Shown piece by piece: positions 12,532 to 25,500 of a stretch of DNA of 64,000 nucleotides (its first letter is position 1; every line of letters starts with the position of its first letter). The stretch is from Dipylidium caninum (Eukaryota > Platyhelminthes > Cestoda > Cyclophyllidea > Dipylidiidae), in contig QEYB01001208.1 in the NCBI GenBank assembly GCA_017562135.1, forward strand, positions 372,001 through 436,000, given 5' to 3'. The notes under the pieces are model-generated. The model was given only the letters and a program-made list of their open reading frames with translations. It did not search any database and had not been told where the DNA came from. Position numbers and translations under genes: made by a program.

Positions 12532-13356
12532 TTAGACAATGTCGTTCTGCCCAATTACCTCTGTGGGCGTCTGTTGCTGCTGCTGCTGCTGCTGCTGAAA
12601 CAGCCTGTTCCGCCGCGCCTTCGGCACCGGGGGCAGTTGCCTCGTGCAGACCAAGTCGCACTCCCTCTCGAGTCTCTCGAACTCAAACAAGCTCGCCATG
12701 TCCTGCTCTGAGGCACACCTTCCACACTCGTGCGGCAGAAAGTCCTTGTAAACCTGCTCAAAGAGCGCTGGCGCGGCGTCGCTCGCTGGGACGCCGGCCC
12801 TGACGCGCCCTCCGGACACGTCTTTGCGCAGGTACGTTGGCCACGGAGTCAGCCTCGGCGTGTGGAGGAGGTTGTGCCCGCCCTCGTCCCCGCACGGACT
12901 GGCGACCTGGAAAAACACGCTTCTCTGATGGTAAATGGCCTGGGGAGGCAGATTGGGCTTTGGTTTTCCAGCATTAAATTTGGGCTCCTCGGTCGAGGCC
13001 TCAGAAACTTCTCTCGTCAATTCCATTACTTGCGGCACTTCCGGGGGCGGAGAGTCAGCACTCGCGCGCACGGGGAGGAGAGTTTGCCCAGTCCCGGAGT
13101 CCTCTTCGCTCGGCAGATCGTCGTCCTGTGCCTCACTGTCGTGGAGAGTGGAATCGTCGTTAAACGTGTTCGGAACGCATCCATGCGTGTGGAATAAGGA
13201 GCGGCTGCGGCAAGCAGCCTTCTCGCGCGTGTGTCGGAGGCGTTGAAGCCGCCTCGCCCTGCGCTTCTTCGCCTTCGCCGGGTAGAACGTGTGCAACGCC
13301 GCGCACTCGGAGCAGCAGTCGCACTCGGAGTCCGACTTGGAGCCTCGACCGCCCAT
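12532..13356 (-). CDS. Unknown protein with myristoylation-type N-terminus and polyglutamine
   Basis: One open frame of 274 residues with no recognised domain. It starts MGGRGSKS, which fits the N-myristoylation pattern MGxxxS, and is followed by a Cys-rich cluster (Cys 13, 15, 16, 19) that could be palmitoylated, so attachment to the inner face of a membrane is a fair inference. A basic patch (KAKKRRARR, residues 29-37) follows, then acidic and Ser/Pro-rich disordered sequence, and an aromatic/acidic stretch with LFEQVYKDFL and LFEFERLEREC. Nine glutamines coded by CAG lie near the C-terminus (about 12571-12597). The ATG at 13356-13354 has a purine-rich context and TAA is at 12534-12532. It lies tail-to-tail with the GPCR. 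Composition is far less Arg/Pro-biased than chance frames nearby, which supports coding; a second exon cannot be excluded. Confidence 0.55.
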   Translation of the reverse strand: MGGRGSKSDSECDCCSECAALHTFYPAKAKKRRARRLQRLRHTREKAACRSRSLFHTHGCVPNTFNDDSTLHDSEAQDDDLPSEEDSGTGQTLLPVRASADSPPPEVPQVMELTREVSEASTEEPKFNAGKPKPNLPPQAIYHQRSVFFQVASPCGDEGGHNLLHTPRLTPWPTYLRKDVSGGRVRAGVPASDAAPALFEQVYKDFLPHECGRCASEQDMASLFEFERLERECDLVCTRQLPPVPKARRNRLFQQQQQQQQQTPTEVIGQNDIV

Positions 13357-16047
13357 CGCCCGCCGCTGTCGCCTCTGCGCTCGGGCCGGTCGCGTTCTGC
13401 CCTATTGATTGGGCGGCTTTGAAATTTTTCAAACGCTATCGATTTGGACGTGGGCGGCGAGGCATCCGCTGTCCTCCGCCGCGTGCCCGACGGCTGCGCC
13501 TCGTCTCACGTGCCCGCGGTTGCACGCCCGCCCGGCGCCTCCTCGCCATCGCCGCCGCCGTTGCCGCCCCCAGGCCAATTGTGGCCTCGCGGCACCGGTC
13601 AATCCCCTCCGAGAACCTCGTGCGCCCCCACAACTCGCCCCGCCAACCTCCGTCGCCGCCGGCCCGTCACACCGCTTCAAAGTGGGGCGTTTGGTAGAGG
13701 GTCTCCGTCGCTGTCTCACCTGTCCCGGTGCCGCACACGACCGGTGGCCTCGTGCCAGAAAGTGTGCTGTTTTCGCGCAGTCTCGAAGAAGTCTGCTCCC
13801 CTCGCTTTCAGCCACATCCACCGTGGACGCTGAGGAGGTAATCGCTTAGCACGCTCGACTGAGGCTGAGGATGCCAAGTTGATGCGGCGGCCAGAGAATG
13901 AAATGGCCCGCCGCGGAGCGTCTGCCCTGCAGAGGTTGTCGCCTCCCCGCTCCATTTTGCCACAGTCAGCGGTGGAAGGCGCGAGCCGGCGGGCGACGTC
14001 GACGCGAGCTCCACGCACCCGCGATGCGTTCCGCGAAACCGTGCGAAAGACCGGGCGAGCCCTTCTCAAAATTCCATTTTTGTACTTTCATTGACAAGCG
14101 CACCGCTCGCTGTATTTCGATGCCTCCGACTGGCGGTGCCCGTTTGGATAATTCACCTCCAAATTCCCACTGCTCACCCGTCACGCCGGTACAAACGCTC
14201 GGCTGTGGTTTTTTTGGGCGCGTGGGTCGTGACTCGCTGTGAGGAAGGCGGAGGAGAAGGTCCACTGCGCAACGAGGCAGCGGCATAAAACCCACCTTTT
14301 CGTCCTCCAATCCTCATGCCCACTCCCCTTCGTCCGAGCTTTAGCCGGAGCACTAGCTGGCCGCTTGTCACTGCGAAGCAGGAGACACGGACGCGTCTTA
14401 CATGACAGCATTTGGGGGAAACGCCGCACCCGAGCCTTCCCCTCCCCCGCAGAGGCTGACCATGCTTCGTAGTCCGATTGCGGGGCCTCCTCACCCGTCG
14501 GCGGCCCTCCGCGGACTGCTCTGATGGATGTCGGCCGCATACGCCCGGTCATTAAAGCAGAGCACGGCCCAACCGCTGGATCTCCTCATTTAGCCGTACC
14601 CGCTCTACGGAGGCACTCGTGCGAGACGCATCTTGGTGTCCGCGGGTTCCACGCTGACGCGTTCCAGCTTACGTGGTGCACAGCGCGCCTCGCAAGGCCT
14701 TCGGGGGCCCCGCCAACCGTGGCGAGCCTCTGTCGACCCCCAACGTCCACCAGGACGGACCAGTTGTGACGAAGGCTGCCCGGAGGGGAAGAAGGGCTCG
14801 TCTACTCCCTCCTCCCTCTCCTCATTCCACGTGAGGGCGCAATTCTCTGATGCGCGCATTGCACCTTGATTATAACCTGTCTTGCCAGCGCGTGACTCGT
14901 CTGAAGACTCTTGGAACGTTCGATCCCGGCGGACCCATAAACGGAAATGCCCATTTCCTCGAACCCAACCTTGAACTTTAACTTAATAAAGCTAGGTTTC
15001 CTGTGAGGCAGAAGCCATTTTTCGCGAGCTCCAAGTCGTCCTCATTGCGATTGTCGCCCACTTCCTGTTCCCTTTACGGTGACGGGCTCTTTACTCCCCT
15101 GCGCGTACTTGTGCGCATTTGCATACTGCGAACAGCCGAATGGGCGCAACTCAAGCCCGACGAAGTTGGAGGTCGCGTCACCACCGTGCATGGGATGCCC
15201 TGCTCTACGAAGTTGGCGAGCGCCGCTGCCTGCAGCCACCTTCCCCTGCCATCCAGCGTGCACGTTCAGAAGTCAGGTAGATTCTGCGCTAATAGTCGAA
15301 ACGCCTCCCACGCATCCCCAACTCCCCTCCTATTCCAAGAGTCCTGCTTCAATATACATGTAAGTGGCACCCAAGACAAGCCACCTCCTTCGTTTAGTTA
15401 ATGGCACTCCCGAGAACCCATCTCAAACGCCTCCAAAGACAGAAATCTGTCGACCCTCCTCCACTAGACGACTTTCGCCCGAGCGGCCCACATCTTCGAT
15501 CATTTATAAAAGAATCATTAAGCGTCCTTGCTCCTCAATGGCAACAAAGTATCCCTTCACTGAGAACGAGGGATGAGGCGATGGGTGCGTAAGAAGGCCC
15601 CCCTTAAGTGAACACAGCACACCTAAGACGGATGTTTCTATGTTTGAGGAGAAGCGCGTTAGCGAAAAACTGCCATTCCTTATGGGCTGCATCTCATATT
15701 GCTAAAACAAAGTGCCTCGCCCGCTTAACATAGAACAACACTAAGCATGATTAACAGACAAAATAGGGGTGGCGCGAGCACGACCGCGACCGTCGACAGC
15801 ATAACTCCTTCCCCAAATCTCAAATGCTCAAAAAAGACATTTTGAAAAATGCCTACTTAAATATTTTAGTAACATATACGTCACCAGAGCTACGTCTGAA
15901 AAGCGGGAGCAGACAAACAGGTGCCTAGTGTGTGTCAATCAAACTGCGTAAACGTTAAATAACAGCCAAATATCACGAACATATGTCGGCAAATACGAGT
16001 AGTTTTGGTTTTTTTACAAAGGAGCACAAAAATGCAGGAAAACAGCC
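13357..16047. other. Intergenic stretch, GC-to-AT transition
   Basis: No gene supported. Base composition changes from GC-rich to AT-rich at about 14.9-15.6 kb. A plus-strand AATAAA is at 14985-14990, 3.5 kb from the nearest + strand stop codon, so its use is unknown. The right end is the 3' flank of the PHRF1-like gene. Confidence 0.4.
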
Positions 16048-19000
16048 CTACGGCGGGTTGCGACGGTAGAATTCCACATAGTCGTCGACCAACTTCCTCA
16101 TCTTCTCCTCCGTCACACGATTGGGCTTCTTCGCAAGAATCTAAAATAAAGCACCAACAACATAAATAAATTGATCTGAATGCCATTCATGTTACACGAT
16201 CAGTCGAATTCCGAGCCTTCAGACTCATTAACTCACTGAAAGCCAAAATTAGAATACCATATTCTAGAGCGAGAGATATTTCGCCGGTGTGTGGTTGAGT
16301 ACGCGGCCGGTATGCCCCCCCCCCCCCCCCGCTGGCAATCTAATTCCGACCAGGCTGCTGCAGTTAGCAATGACATCCTCCTCTCCTCCTTCCCACGCCT
16401 TCAAGTGAGAACACACTCCCGCACCAAAATAGCGTACAGCAACTCGAGTGAGCTGTCACAAAGGATCGGTGACTTTGAAGAGACAAAAATTTCCCACGAC
16501 CGAGTCAGGAAACAAAAAGGCGCCCAGTGACCGAGCACCACCTTTGTCCCTCGTGAACTTCTCCCTAGTAAGGCGACCCTGCCACGGGAGCTGAGGAGAG
16601 CAAGAGGCCTTCGAAGTAAGTGAAGGAGCATACTCCCTTAGTTAATGCTCAGTTAAACTGGCGTCGTGTGTCGTGTTAAAGACGGAAAACTAGCCCAAGT
16701 ACTCAGTGCGGTCATCGGCGGCCTCACCTTGGAGAGAGCCCTTTGAATGAGGCGCATCTTGGTGGCCTTATCGGTTATTGAGGGGTGCGACTGGTGCAGG
16801 TGCGCTGCCAGCAGACTGCGGACACGTAAAGCCTCCTCGGAGGTCCATGTGGAAGCGGAGGGTGGCAAGTTGGACACCGGCGGTGGAGCCGACTCCCCGT
16901 TCGGCGGAGGAGGGAGCTTGGTGCACCCCGCGAGGTTGGAACCCGAAGGCGTGGGAGCCAGTGCGCCGGTGGCACGAGAGGAGGGCGGAGGCAAAAGTGA
17001 TCCTTGCGCCAATCCGGCCCCCGACACGGTCTCGGTGCGCCTGGGTCGGGGTGGCGACGCAATCCTCACCGGGGAGAGGGAGTTGTCCGGGTTCACGCGC
17101 ATATTGGAAGTGCGGAAGTGAAACAGCGCGGTTTGATCGGCCTCAAGACGACTTAGGAGCCCCACAGGGGGGGTGAGTTTGGCGGGGGGTGTGACTCTGC
17201 TGTCGGAAGAATTTGGTCCTGGTCTAACATAAAATCCAAGTATCCGGGCATGACCAGAGGTGGCAAAGAGGATGCACCACAACTTCAACTTCGCTATCGT
17301 GAAGAACTTAAGCGCCTGGCAATGATAGATGAAGATATAACCAATTCGGTTAATGTTTGGTAACTTTATGCAAATCCCTAACATGAGGTTAGCCCTAATT
17401 TGCATAATAAACCGGGCAACACGTACGATTTCTTTTCGCTGTCGTCCTCACTTTCAGGATTCAGTCTAAAAAAAGAGGCAGGTAACTGGAGGGGGAGAGC
17501 AGCGCGCACTCTTCCTGTTACAAGCAAATATTAAAAGTAAACAAATTTGGGCGATTTGTTCATGTAGTGCACCAATGAAAGGAGTCAAGGAAACTCCTAC
17601 CCGCAGTCCAATTCATTTCCCAAGATTGAAAGTCTCGGCGTGGACAACTTTAAGTCCTTGCGTCGTGTCTTGCGCCCAACATGACCTACCGTGGAAGAGG
17701 AGGTCAAAGTTTTTGACTGAAAAGAAAAACAAATTAGAAAATTGAACAAGGTGGCGACTCTACCAGCAAGACGTACGGAGTCTTGAGTAATGCCCAGGAG
17801 GGAGTCGTGACGTGGACGTTTCCTCTTCATTGTTTTCCTCCCCTTGGAAGAAGCCCGACTCCTCCGGACACCCTGGCGGGCACTTAACAGGAGATTGGCT
17901 GTCGGTGTTTTCAAACGGCGCTTAACCTTGTGCTTCCTTTTTTTCCTCTTCCCCTTCGACGTCCCACTGCTCCTATGACTGAGCTCCCTCCCCATCTTTT
18001 GTGCAATTTCGTGGATCTCTTCGACAGTGCTGCTGATGTTGGGATCAGTGGCGAATGAGGCAAAAATATCACGACCGCTGTCGTTAGCCCTGGCGTCGCT
18101 GGGGCCCGCCACATCTGTCTCGGCAGATTCGGATTGATTATGAGGCAAAAGACGCTGAAAAGAAAATAATAAAGCCTTCCAGTCTCCCTGAGGTTACACA
18201 AATCCAAAATGACGTGGTGAAGCAGTAGAATATAAAGTACATAATTAACTTTTAGAATTTTATTCAAGACAGCCTACTTTCATTTAAAGAAGCGTATTAC
18301 AGGCAGAGATGGTTGGTTACTTCAGTGTAGACTCATTCAAAATCTTACTGCTAAAGCTTTTTGTTATATCAGTAGGAGTCTTTAAAAGTACAAAGTTTCA
18401 TAGATCATACGACACTATTCTGATGCAACTACAGCAAACGCAGATTTCGCGAGGAACAATAGTGTAAACGTGAAATAATGAAAATCGGTTCTTCCAACAA
18501 TTTGGTAAAAAAGTAATTTTCCTACTTCGTGGGGACTGTGCAGGGGAGTCGATTGTGACTGTCGATGGAAGGGCGGTGGTACAAAAGAAGAGGTCTCTCC
18601 ATTCTCATTTCGCGACGGAGACTTAAGGCAAGAAGGTTTTTCCTCTTCCTCCGAATCTGACGAAAATCCTACGATTCTGCGACGTTTCCGAACTCTGATG
18701 AAGTTTCGATTTTCGCCATTGACCATAAGAGTCTAAAATGAGTCTGGCTATTCTCATAACTGTAATATCTCCAGAAGGTTATTAGTTTTTACAGAAAACT
18801 AAACAACGCAAGCATGAATAAACTTAACGCAAATCACCCAAGCAATGTGGACCAACTAATCAAGAAACGTGGGCAGATACCAAGTGCCCAGGGATTTGTT
18901 GGATGGAGTTAACCATATGTGCCATTGGACATCCGACCAAGTTATGAAATTGAATAGTAAAAAAAGTGGCTATTCAGCACTCGTTCATTTCTCGGAAAAA

Positions 19001-20550
19001 CGCGAATTTCTATTGCGATGTACGATTAGAATGGCAGTGTATAAGATAACAATAATTTGTGGAATGATCAGGAGGTAGCTATTTTGATTAGAAACTTAGA
19101 ACAATTTCCTTTAGATGATCCATGAAATCACCGGCAAACATCGCAAGACAAAAAACAGTGTTTTAATACATCAGAAAGTACGTCATAATAAACCATCAAC
19201 TCTCCAAGTATTAATTATGGATCAAAAACTCACCGAAGCCGACGAAATAGCACTTATTGTGGAAGAGCCAGGAAGAGGTGATATTTCACTAAAAGATTCC
19301 GCCAAGCGGACACGTCTTCTCTGACGCAATCTTCGGTTGCGGCGCCTCTCCTGTTGTTCCCTTTCAGCTCTGATCGAAAGATGCTGAATGAGGTCACGTA
19401 ACAGACCCGTGCCTCGATGGCGTCGTTCTGCGATGCGTGCAAGGCGCTCCTGCGACTGGGTGGAAAGACAACTGAGGCGAAAGTGCATACTCTATTCCTC
19501 TACTTACCCGTCAACTTGAGACTCTTCTGAACTGCTCGCCTCCTCTGCCGAGAGGTCGGCAAGTGGGTGAGGAAAGGGTTGTTGTCGACTAGCACGACGT
19601 GAATGTGCACCTTCCACTGAGGCCTCAACATCCCGAAGGGTGTTCTCTTCGTGAATTCCGCAATTGGGGCAGAACCAATCTCCCTCAGGGATTTCAGAAA
19701 GCGGAGTAGGTAAGCAATACGTGTGATAGCCCTTGTCGCACCCATCGCATAACAGCAGATGTGCTTCATCTTCAGGTGAATTACAAATTTCGCAGACAGT
19801 AGTATCCTCCTCTTCTGGTGGCGGCGCATAAGCAGGCGGTGCAGGCCGCTAATATATTTTAAGGACTTAAGGTTATTACTTAATTCCAAGAAGCAATGCA
19901 AGAAAGATAAGACAATACCTTAAATCAGTGGAAGGTGCTGAAGTAATCAAAAAAGCATTAAATAATTTTCACAGCATCCAAACCCCATAATTGATATGCT
20001 GAGGAAAATAGTAAAGGAGCTACAACCAGAACTTAGACAATAATAGTAATCTTAAGTATCCAATATTTGTAAATTTAAACCGTACTCGTTCGATAACTGG
20101 TCCGCCAATGTATGAGGACAGAAGCATCAATTCAAATGGGCCCCGATCAAGAGGGCACTCATGTCGGACCTTCGCCCATTCACTTAAGCAGGTGACACAA
20201 AAATGATGATTACAAGATTCGGGAGATGCTACAGGAGGCTGGATATCCTCACAACAAATTGGGCACTGCGTATCGATGGCGAGTGATATGTTTTCGCGAA
20301 TAGGGCCACCAAGAGAATTACGAATGCTAATAGCTGTATAAATGAGACCACATTTTTCCATAGGGCATTTGCACTGACTTTCCGACTTTTTCTCATCGGT
20401 CCACTTCTTGAGGCAATCAATATGAAAGGCATGTTCACAACATGAGGGTGTCGCGTGCTCTGGTTTTAAAGATTGCATGCATAGCCGACAAGTAGCCGCA
20501 TTTTTTTGCAGATTCATGAAGTCTATCAACCTCATCGCGAGAGGCCGCAT
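16048..20550 (-). CDS. PHRF1: PHRF1-like PHD and RING finger protein
   Basis: Nuclear RING/PHD protein; in vertebrates PHRF1 is an E3 ligase with a C-terminal segment linked to RNA polymerase II. Nine phase-matched exons: 20550-20086, 19848-19508, 19471-19234, 18732-18526, 18154-17777, 17716-17601, 17465-17427, 17223-16728, 16140-16048; 790 residues, TAG at 16050-16048. Residues 21-67 form a RING-like Cys/His cluster. Residues 96-135 form the PHRF1-type RING (CPICC, NHHFCVTC, ending CPLDR with Asp at the last ligand). Residues 174-218 are a C4HC3 PHD finger (CEIC, LLLCDGCDKGYH, DWFCPNC). Then come Arg-rich, Ser/acidic and Lys-rich disordered parts. The last about 60 residues (IQRALSK joined to ILAKKPNR and KLVDDYVEFYRR) match the helical C-terminus of PHRF1. 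Human PHRF1 is about 1650 residues with one RING, so this is compact and has an extra RING. The Met at 20550 is the first in the frame; a further 5' exon is possible. Confidence 0.85.
16315..16330. repeat. Run of 16 C
   Basis: Homopolymer inside the last intron of the PHRF1-like gene; length is likely to vary or to be misread. Confidence 0.9.
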
Positions 20551-22436
20551 GGAGCTCCGAGGCCCCAGACCAGCGACCTTTAAAATGCCACATTATATAA
20601 ACAAATAACCACACATTAATCGTGGTTTACATGGCTCGCATAATGCATTGTGATTTAAGTAAGACGTCAAATTATTGGCTTTGTAAATTTTAATATTTGC
20701 ACATTTGTGTTAAGGTACTGCAACATGCGTATAAGCTTAAGCTAGTTAACTCTAGTCATCCACACGTATTTTCCACACCATGTGCATATATGCACACATA
20801 CAAATATATATATATACATCATGTGTGGCGAGTTCGTCATATTTTTGTGGTTCTTGCATATATGTGTATATAATACTGCGAAGCTTCCTTTTAACGCCAA
20901 TGCTCGCTCCCATCACATCGTAACCAGCTTTTTCCTTGGTTACTGTTCAGCCCGTTCGCACTCGATTATACCCTATCCTCAAATCCACAAGTTGTGGGTT
21001 ATGTAGTGTTGCCGGCAAGTGAAATGGCCAATATGGATGCAGTCCTCACAATTCTGCTTTTACCCTGGAGCTAAAGTTTTCACCTAATAGTTGACGCCGT
21101 CGCATCCCGACTCGCAACCGGGATCCAGTACGATGCCATCGCCAACACCATTGCAAATAGCTCCCGAAAGTGACCGCAGAGTTCCTCCTCGCCCAGGATA
21201 AACGTATGTCTTTGACGATTTAGGTCGTCGGCTTTGTTATTAATCGGATGTTTTCGGTGTTCGCCCTCACTCCCCAAGTCCACCGACCTTTTCACCAAAA
21301 TGTCGCGTATCGCAGCCGTCAAGACTTAACGGTGGTTTGAAGTTAGTCGCACATGTCACCGTAAACGGCAAGTCGGGAGGAGTGAGATCCACCGCGCACC
21401 TTAGTTTGACCTGCGATTCCAACTAGGGCATTAGACATCAACCCAACCAACAAACGTGCAAGGGGACAACAGCAGTGGAAACCACTCGACAAGGCGTTGC
21501 ACGGACTCTCATTGTCGACGGTCTTTCGCGTGCATGGCCTCAGTGCGCTGGGCCGCTCTCTTAGTCCTCCCGCCTCGCTTGAGAGGGCGGTGCGTACTCT
21601 ATGACACATTTGACAATATTTGCAAACCAGAACGGATTCTCTCTCTCGCGCACACGCACACTGCGGCGGACCGCTTGCCTGTGACCTGTCGCGTCCACTC
21701 CTCCGTGAGCCTCTTCCTCCATCCTCACGTCCAAAAGGAACAACTGCAGTGGCGACGCGGCGCAGCGCCACTCAAAATCCTCCGCAACAGACACCGACCT
21801 GCTTTCTTCCACGTGATGAGACCGGTTGACGGTCAGAGGGATTCCTTTTCCCGTGTGATCCGGGTCGCCTTCTGCACAACACTGGCCGACAAAGCAGCAC
21901 ACGAGTGTTATAAGTGCTTAAGCCCCATTATTTTCTTGAAATCACTTTGCAGTTAAGATTCACCTGACCCCAGTGACCACTCAAACACTTGGGCGCCACG
22001 ATTTAAACACCCTGAAGCACGAAGCGCCAAATGGGCCGCTGAGCGGTGGAAAGGAGGCCCAGGCTCCGCTGCAAACGACTTTTTGCTGCCAACAGAAGCC
22101 ATTCACCCTCCTGACGGCAACACAGGTGGGGAACTAAATCGCCCCTATTGAAAATGTGCACTTCTCAGCACTTGCATCCGAGCTTTCACCAACCGTGCGC
22201 TCGCCAACTGAACGTGGGATCGGAAGCCGGCCGGGCAGACTGCAAATGTCAGCTCGACAAGAGGCGGATTGCGTGGCAGTGATTAGGCGGTTCGCAAATT
22301 ATATTAAAAGTTGGTAATAGATGTTAAGCGCAATATTTGGAGTAAAAAGGGGCGATGAGAGGGCAAAAAATAGATTGTGGCGAAGATCGGATGATGAAAA
22401 CACGAAGGGTGGATGACGGCGATCGCGGGCGTCAAA
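20551..22436. other. Intergenic stretch upstream of PHRF1-like gene
   Basis: AT-rich on the left with TA and CA microsatellite patches near 20780-20870. No supported gene. A minus-strand frame at 21322-21080 (80 codons, starting MTAAIRDILVKR) has an unbiased composition and could be a small exon, but has no recognised domain and no clear splice partner. The left part should hold the PHRF1-like promoter; the right end is the 3' flank of the coiled-coil gene. Confidence 0.3.
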
Positions 22437-22554
22437 TCACTCCAAGCACGTGTCGAGGTGCAACTCCAGGGCGTGTCTGTCCGGCAGCCACACGAGGCAG
22501 TTGGGGCAGAGCGGCCTCTCCTCCACCACGGAAAAAGATTGCGGCACAAAAAGA
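22437..22554 (-). CDS. Last exon: CCHC zinc finger of NEMO/optineurin spacing
   Basis: The reading frame after the acceptor at 22555-22556 (ACTAG before 22554) gives 38 residues and TGA at 22439-22437. Cys 16 and 19, His 32 and Cys 36 of this exon make C-x2-C-x12-H-x3-C, with two residues after the last Cys. NEMO and optineurin end with the same arrangement, where the finger binds ubiquitin or client proteins. No Met lies in this exon, so it is invisible to simple frame scans. Assignment to the upstream coiled-coil exons rests on strand, distance and theme. Confidence 0.6.
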
Positions 22555-25500
22555 CTAGTTTGTACAAGCCAAAGCTCTCAACTACACGCCTAGTAATTGA
22601 AACGCTCTCCTAATATTCACCTAATAAACGCTCGAAAAGGCTGCAAAATTACGCAGAAAAAGACCGAATGCTCACATCGTCAGGCATATAGCTTGGCTTT
22701 GGTTTTCGGTTGGAGGCAGATTCATACGGCATCGGAGGTCGAGACTAGGGAGAAAAAGCGGTTACTAAGTGGGCTTTTGACTAACTCCGACTCCGACGAC
22801 TGCCGGGACGGAGATGTCGACAACTGCGCACAACGTCAAACCGGGCGAATCGCTACCCTTGCGGGAGGCGACGCCCCCTCCCCTCTCCCCCCCCCACGCA
22901 CACGCACACACACACACACACACACACAAAATAAAACGACATGTGATCGGGACTGAAAAGGAGCGCTGCACGTGAATGCCGCTCGGGGAGGCGCACGTGT
23001 GACATCAACTCGCCCCCCCAAACCGACGCACGGAGGCGGGCGCGAATGGCACCCGTGGACGGCTGAAATGGCGCCGGGAGCGTCGAGCGATGCAAATGCG
23101 AACTCGACACGAGCACAGAGGGCGGAAATGCAAGCACAGAGAAACACAGCACTAAAAGGCATTCGACGAAGGGGCTCAAGGCGTAGAGGAGGCAGGTGCA
23201 ACGGGGAGGAGGGCGAGGGACAATCGAGGAATGATTGGGAACGTACCGAAGGTCGCGTCGCGTCTCCCGGAACGTCTCTGCGGCTCTTAGACTTCGCATC
23301 CAACTCCGCCCCTGTGGAATTCTGGAAAAAGAAAAGGTGAGAGATTTTTCCTAAGCTAGAGGCAGAAAATTCGTCCCCTGACCCATTCCAACGCCGCTAT
23401 ACGTGTTGCCACAAGGTAGCGCCTCGGGGAGAGTAATTTGAAACAAGTGAAGACAACCCCCCCCTCCCCCCGATTTTCTACTCGGTCTCTGCAAAGCCTG
23501 AGGCACCGGATGGAGCAAATACACGTCTTTAAAAGCCTTGCAAATGTCGAGTTCACGCGCGGGAAAAGGGTCTCAGCTGCTAGTCTCTTCGGTGGCGACT
23601 TTGTCTAGCCTAAAGGAGCAAAGTTTCGCCTAAACCACGCATTTCCTCAGCTCTGCGGATAACATTCGACGAATCGACTGATACTCACAAGAGATTAATA
23701 AACCAAAAAGGATGTGAAGAATCTTCTTAATAACGTGAAAGCAACCCAATACTTTTATAAGTAAATCCAGAAATACATCATCACTAAACATGTGGGCAGG
23801 AAAATATGCCTCCTTTAGGGAAGTCCCCTCAAAAAACAACCGGAACACACACTGCTTTCAACAAAATGCGAAATTTGAAAGGAAAAAAGAGACCCAACGG
23901 CTGTATGATCAACACACGGGTGTGCGGGACCTCCGTCTGGCCTCGCTGAAGCAAGCCAACCTGTGGCTCGAAATGTACCCATCATCCGCTTTGCAAGGCC
24001 ATTACAAGGGAGGGGAGGTCAAATTACCGCCGAGGATGAAGCTGAACGCGAGTTTCCGGCCTTCACGGCCTCACACACTTTGTCCGCCTGGGGCTGCGTG
24101 TCCTCCGAGAGTTTGTTGGAGAAGGGTCTGATGGCCTGTTGAATCATGTCCTTCTGGCGCTCCATGATGCTGCTCATCTCCGACTGAAACACCGAGGTCA
24201 CCTCTTCCCTGATCATTCTACCTATCTAAAATAACCCAAAGCATACGTGCCACAAGGAGAGGGGGGAGGTGGGGGCAGCTCCAGAACCACTGCTACTATC
24301 TTAAGCACCATGAGTCCAATGCTTGGAGGAGAAGGCCTCCATGAAAAATAGAAAAATACTTGCTACCGGTCACAAATTACGCTAGACCGATCAAATGCGC
24401 TCCAACAGGCAGCCATCAGTAAGTAGGCATGAAGAAGAGAAGGAATTTTGCCTAAGTGGAAAAGGAAGCTTCCGATGACTACCTCCTGCAGTATTTCGGG
24501 AGTCGGCCAAGGAGTATTTCCGCCATGGCAACGGTTATTAACACCAGCGCCGCCACCGACGGCATTGTGTTTGCAACAGACAAAACAATTTTTCGAGACG
24601 GAGGAAAAGTCATCTTGAAAGTTGCTCCCGTCATCCGCGCCAATGCCCGACGAAGTGGCGGAAAATGACAAGGAAGTCTGGCGCCACCAGGGCGCCTCCA
24701 GCATCATCCACCACGGACAGCCACCCAACGGCTCAGTCTGGGTTTGAACAGACATGGAGGTTTTGGACAACGAAGACGGAACAGCGCCAACAACGACTGT
24801 CCTCGGAACCGTGCGCTGTTGGGCATCAGGACCAGTGCTGTCACCTTCAACGATGACTTCCTTAGCTCGCACCGAAACGTTGCGCTGAAGGGCTGTGGCA
24901 GCTGCCAAGAAGGCGACGTTCTTTTGCAGCAAGACCACTTCCTCCCTGGTCAACCGTCTCCGAGATGCCAGTGGCTGAGGCGGCAGTTGTAGATGCGACG
25001 GCGACTCCTGTCCTGACGACGACGGCGTCGCCCGTTTGAAGGGAGCGGTGAGACATCCAAGACACCATTCGTAGCAGAGATCTGCCTCGGAATGGCACGC
25101 AGGTCGCTCGACACGTGCGCGGTGAAGGCAGCACTGAGCTTCTTCTTAAGGCGCTCCACGTGCCCAGTGGGCAGGCGGAGGCCATCGTCGGCGACGAGAT
25201 TGTGACGAGGGCTAACAATAAGGTGCGGGTCGCGTTGATACGCGACGGTGGAGACAGAAGGTGCGAAATAGTGTGGGGAGAGCTGGTGCAGCTGCAGCTC
25301 GCAGTCGACATGGTGACCGCATAGATGCTGATGTTTCTGCTGCTGCTGCTGCTGGTGGTGGTGATGTGGCTGCTGCGAGTGGTACGGAACTTCACTAGAG
25401 GTTCTATGAACACGATTCAAACTGGGCAGGTGCGGTGATAAAAAGTACTAAGGGCATGCGATCCGAGGAAAAATCATGCAAAGGTGGTTAGAAAAGAAAA

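Noticed and set aside
14985..14990. Plus-strand AATAAA as GPCR poly(A) signal
   Set aside because: It is 3.5 kb after the GPCR stop with a minus-strand gene between, too far to assign.
19254..19442. Alternative frame through PHRF1 exon 3
   Set aside because: Using the acceptor at 19456-19457 would give this frame, but the upstream acceptor at 19472-19473 restores the Arg-rich frame that continues correctly into exon 4.
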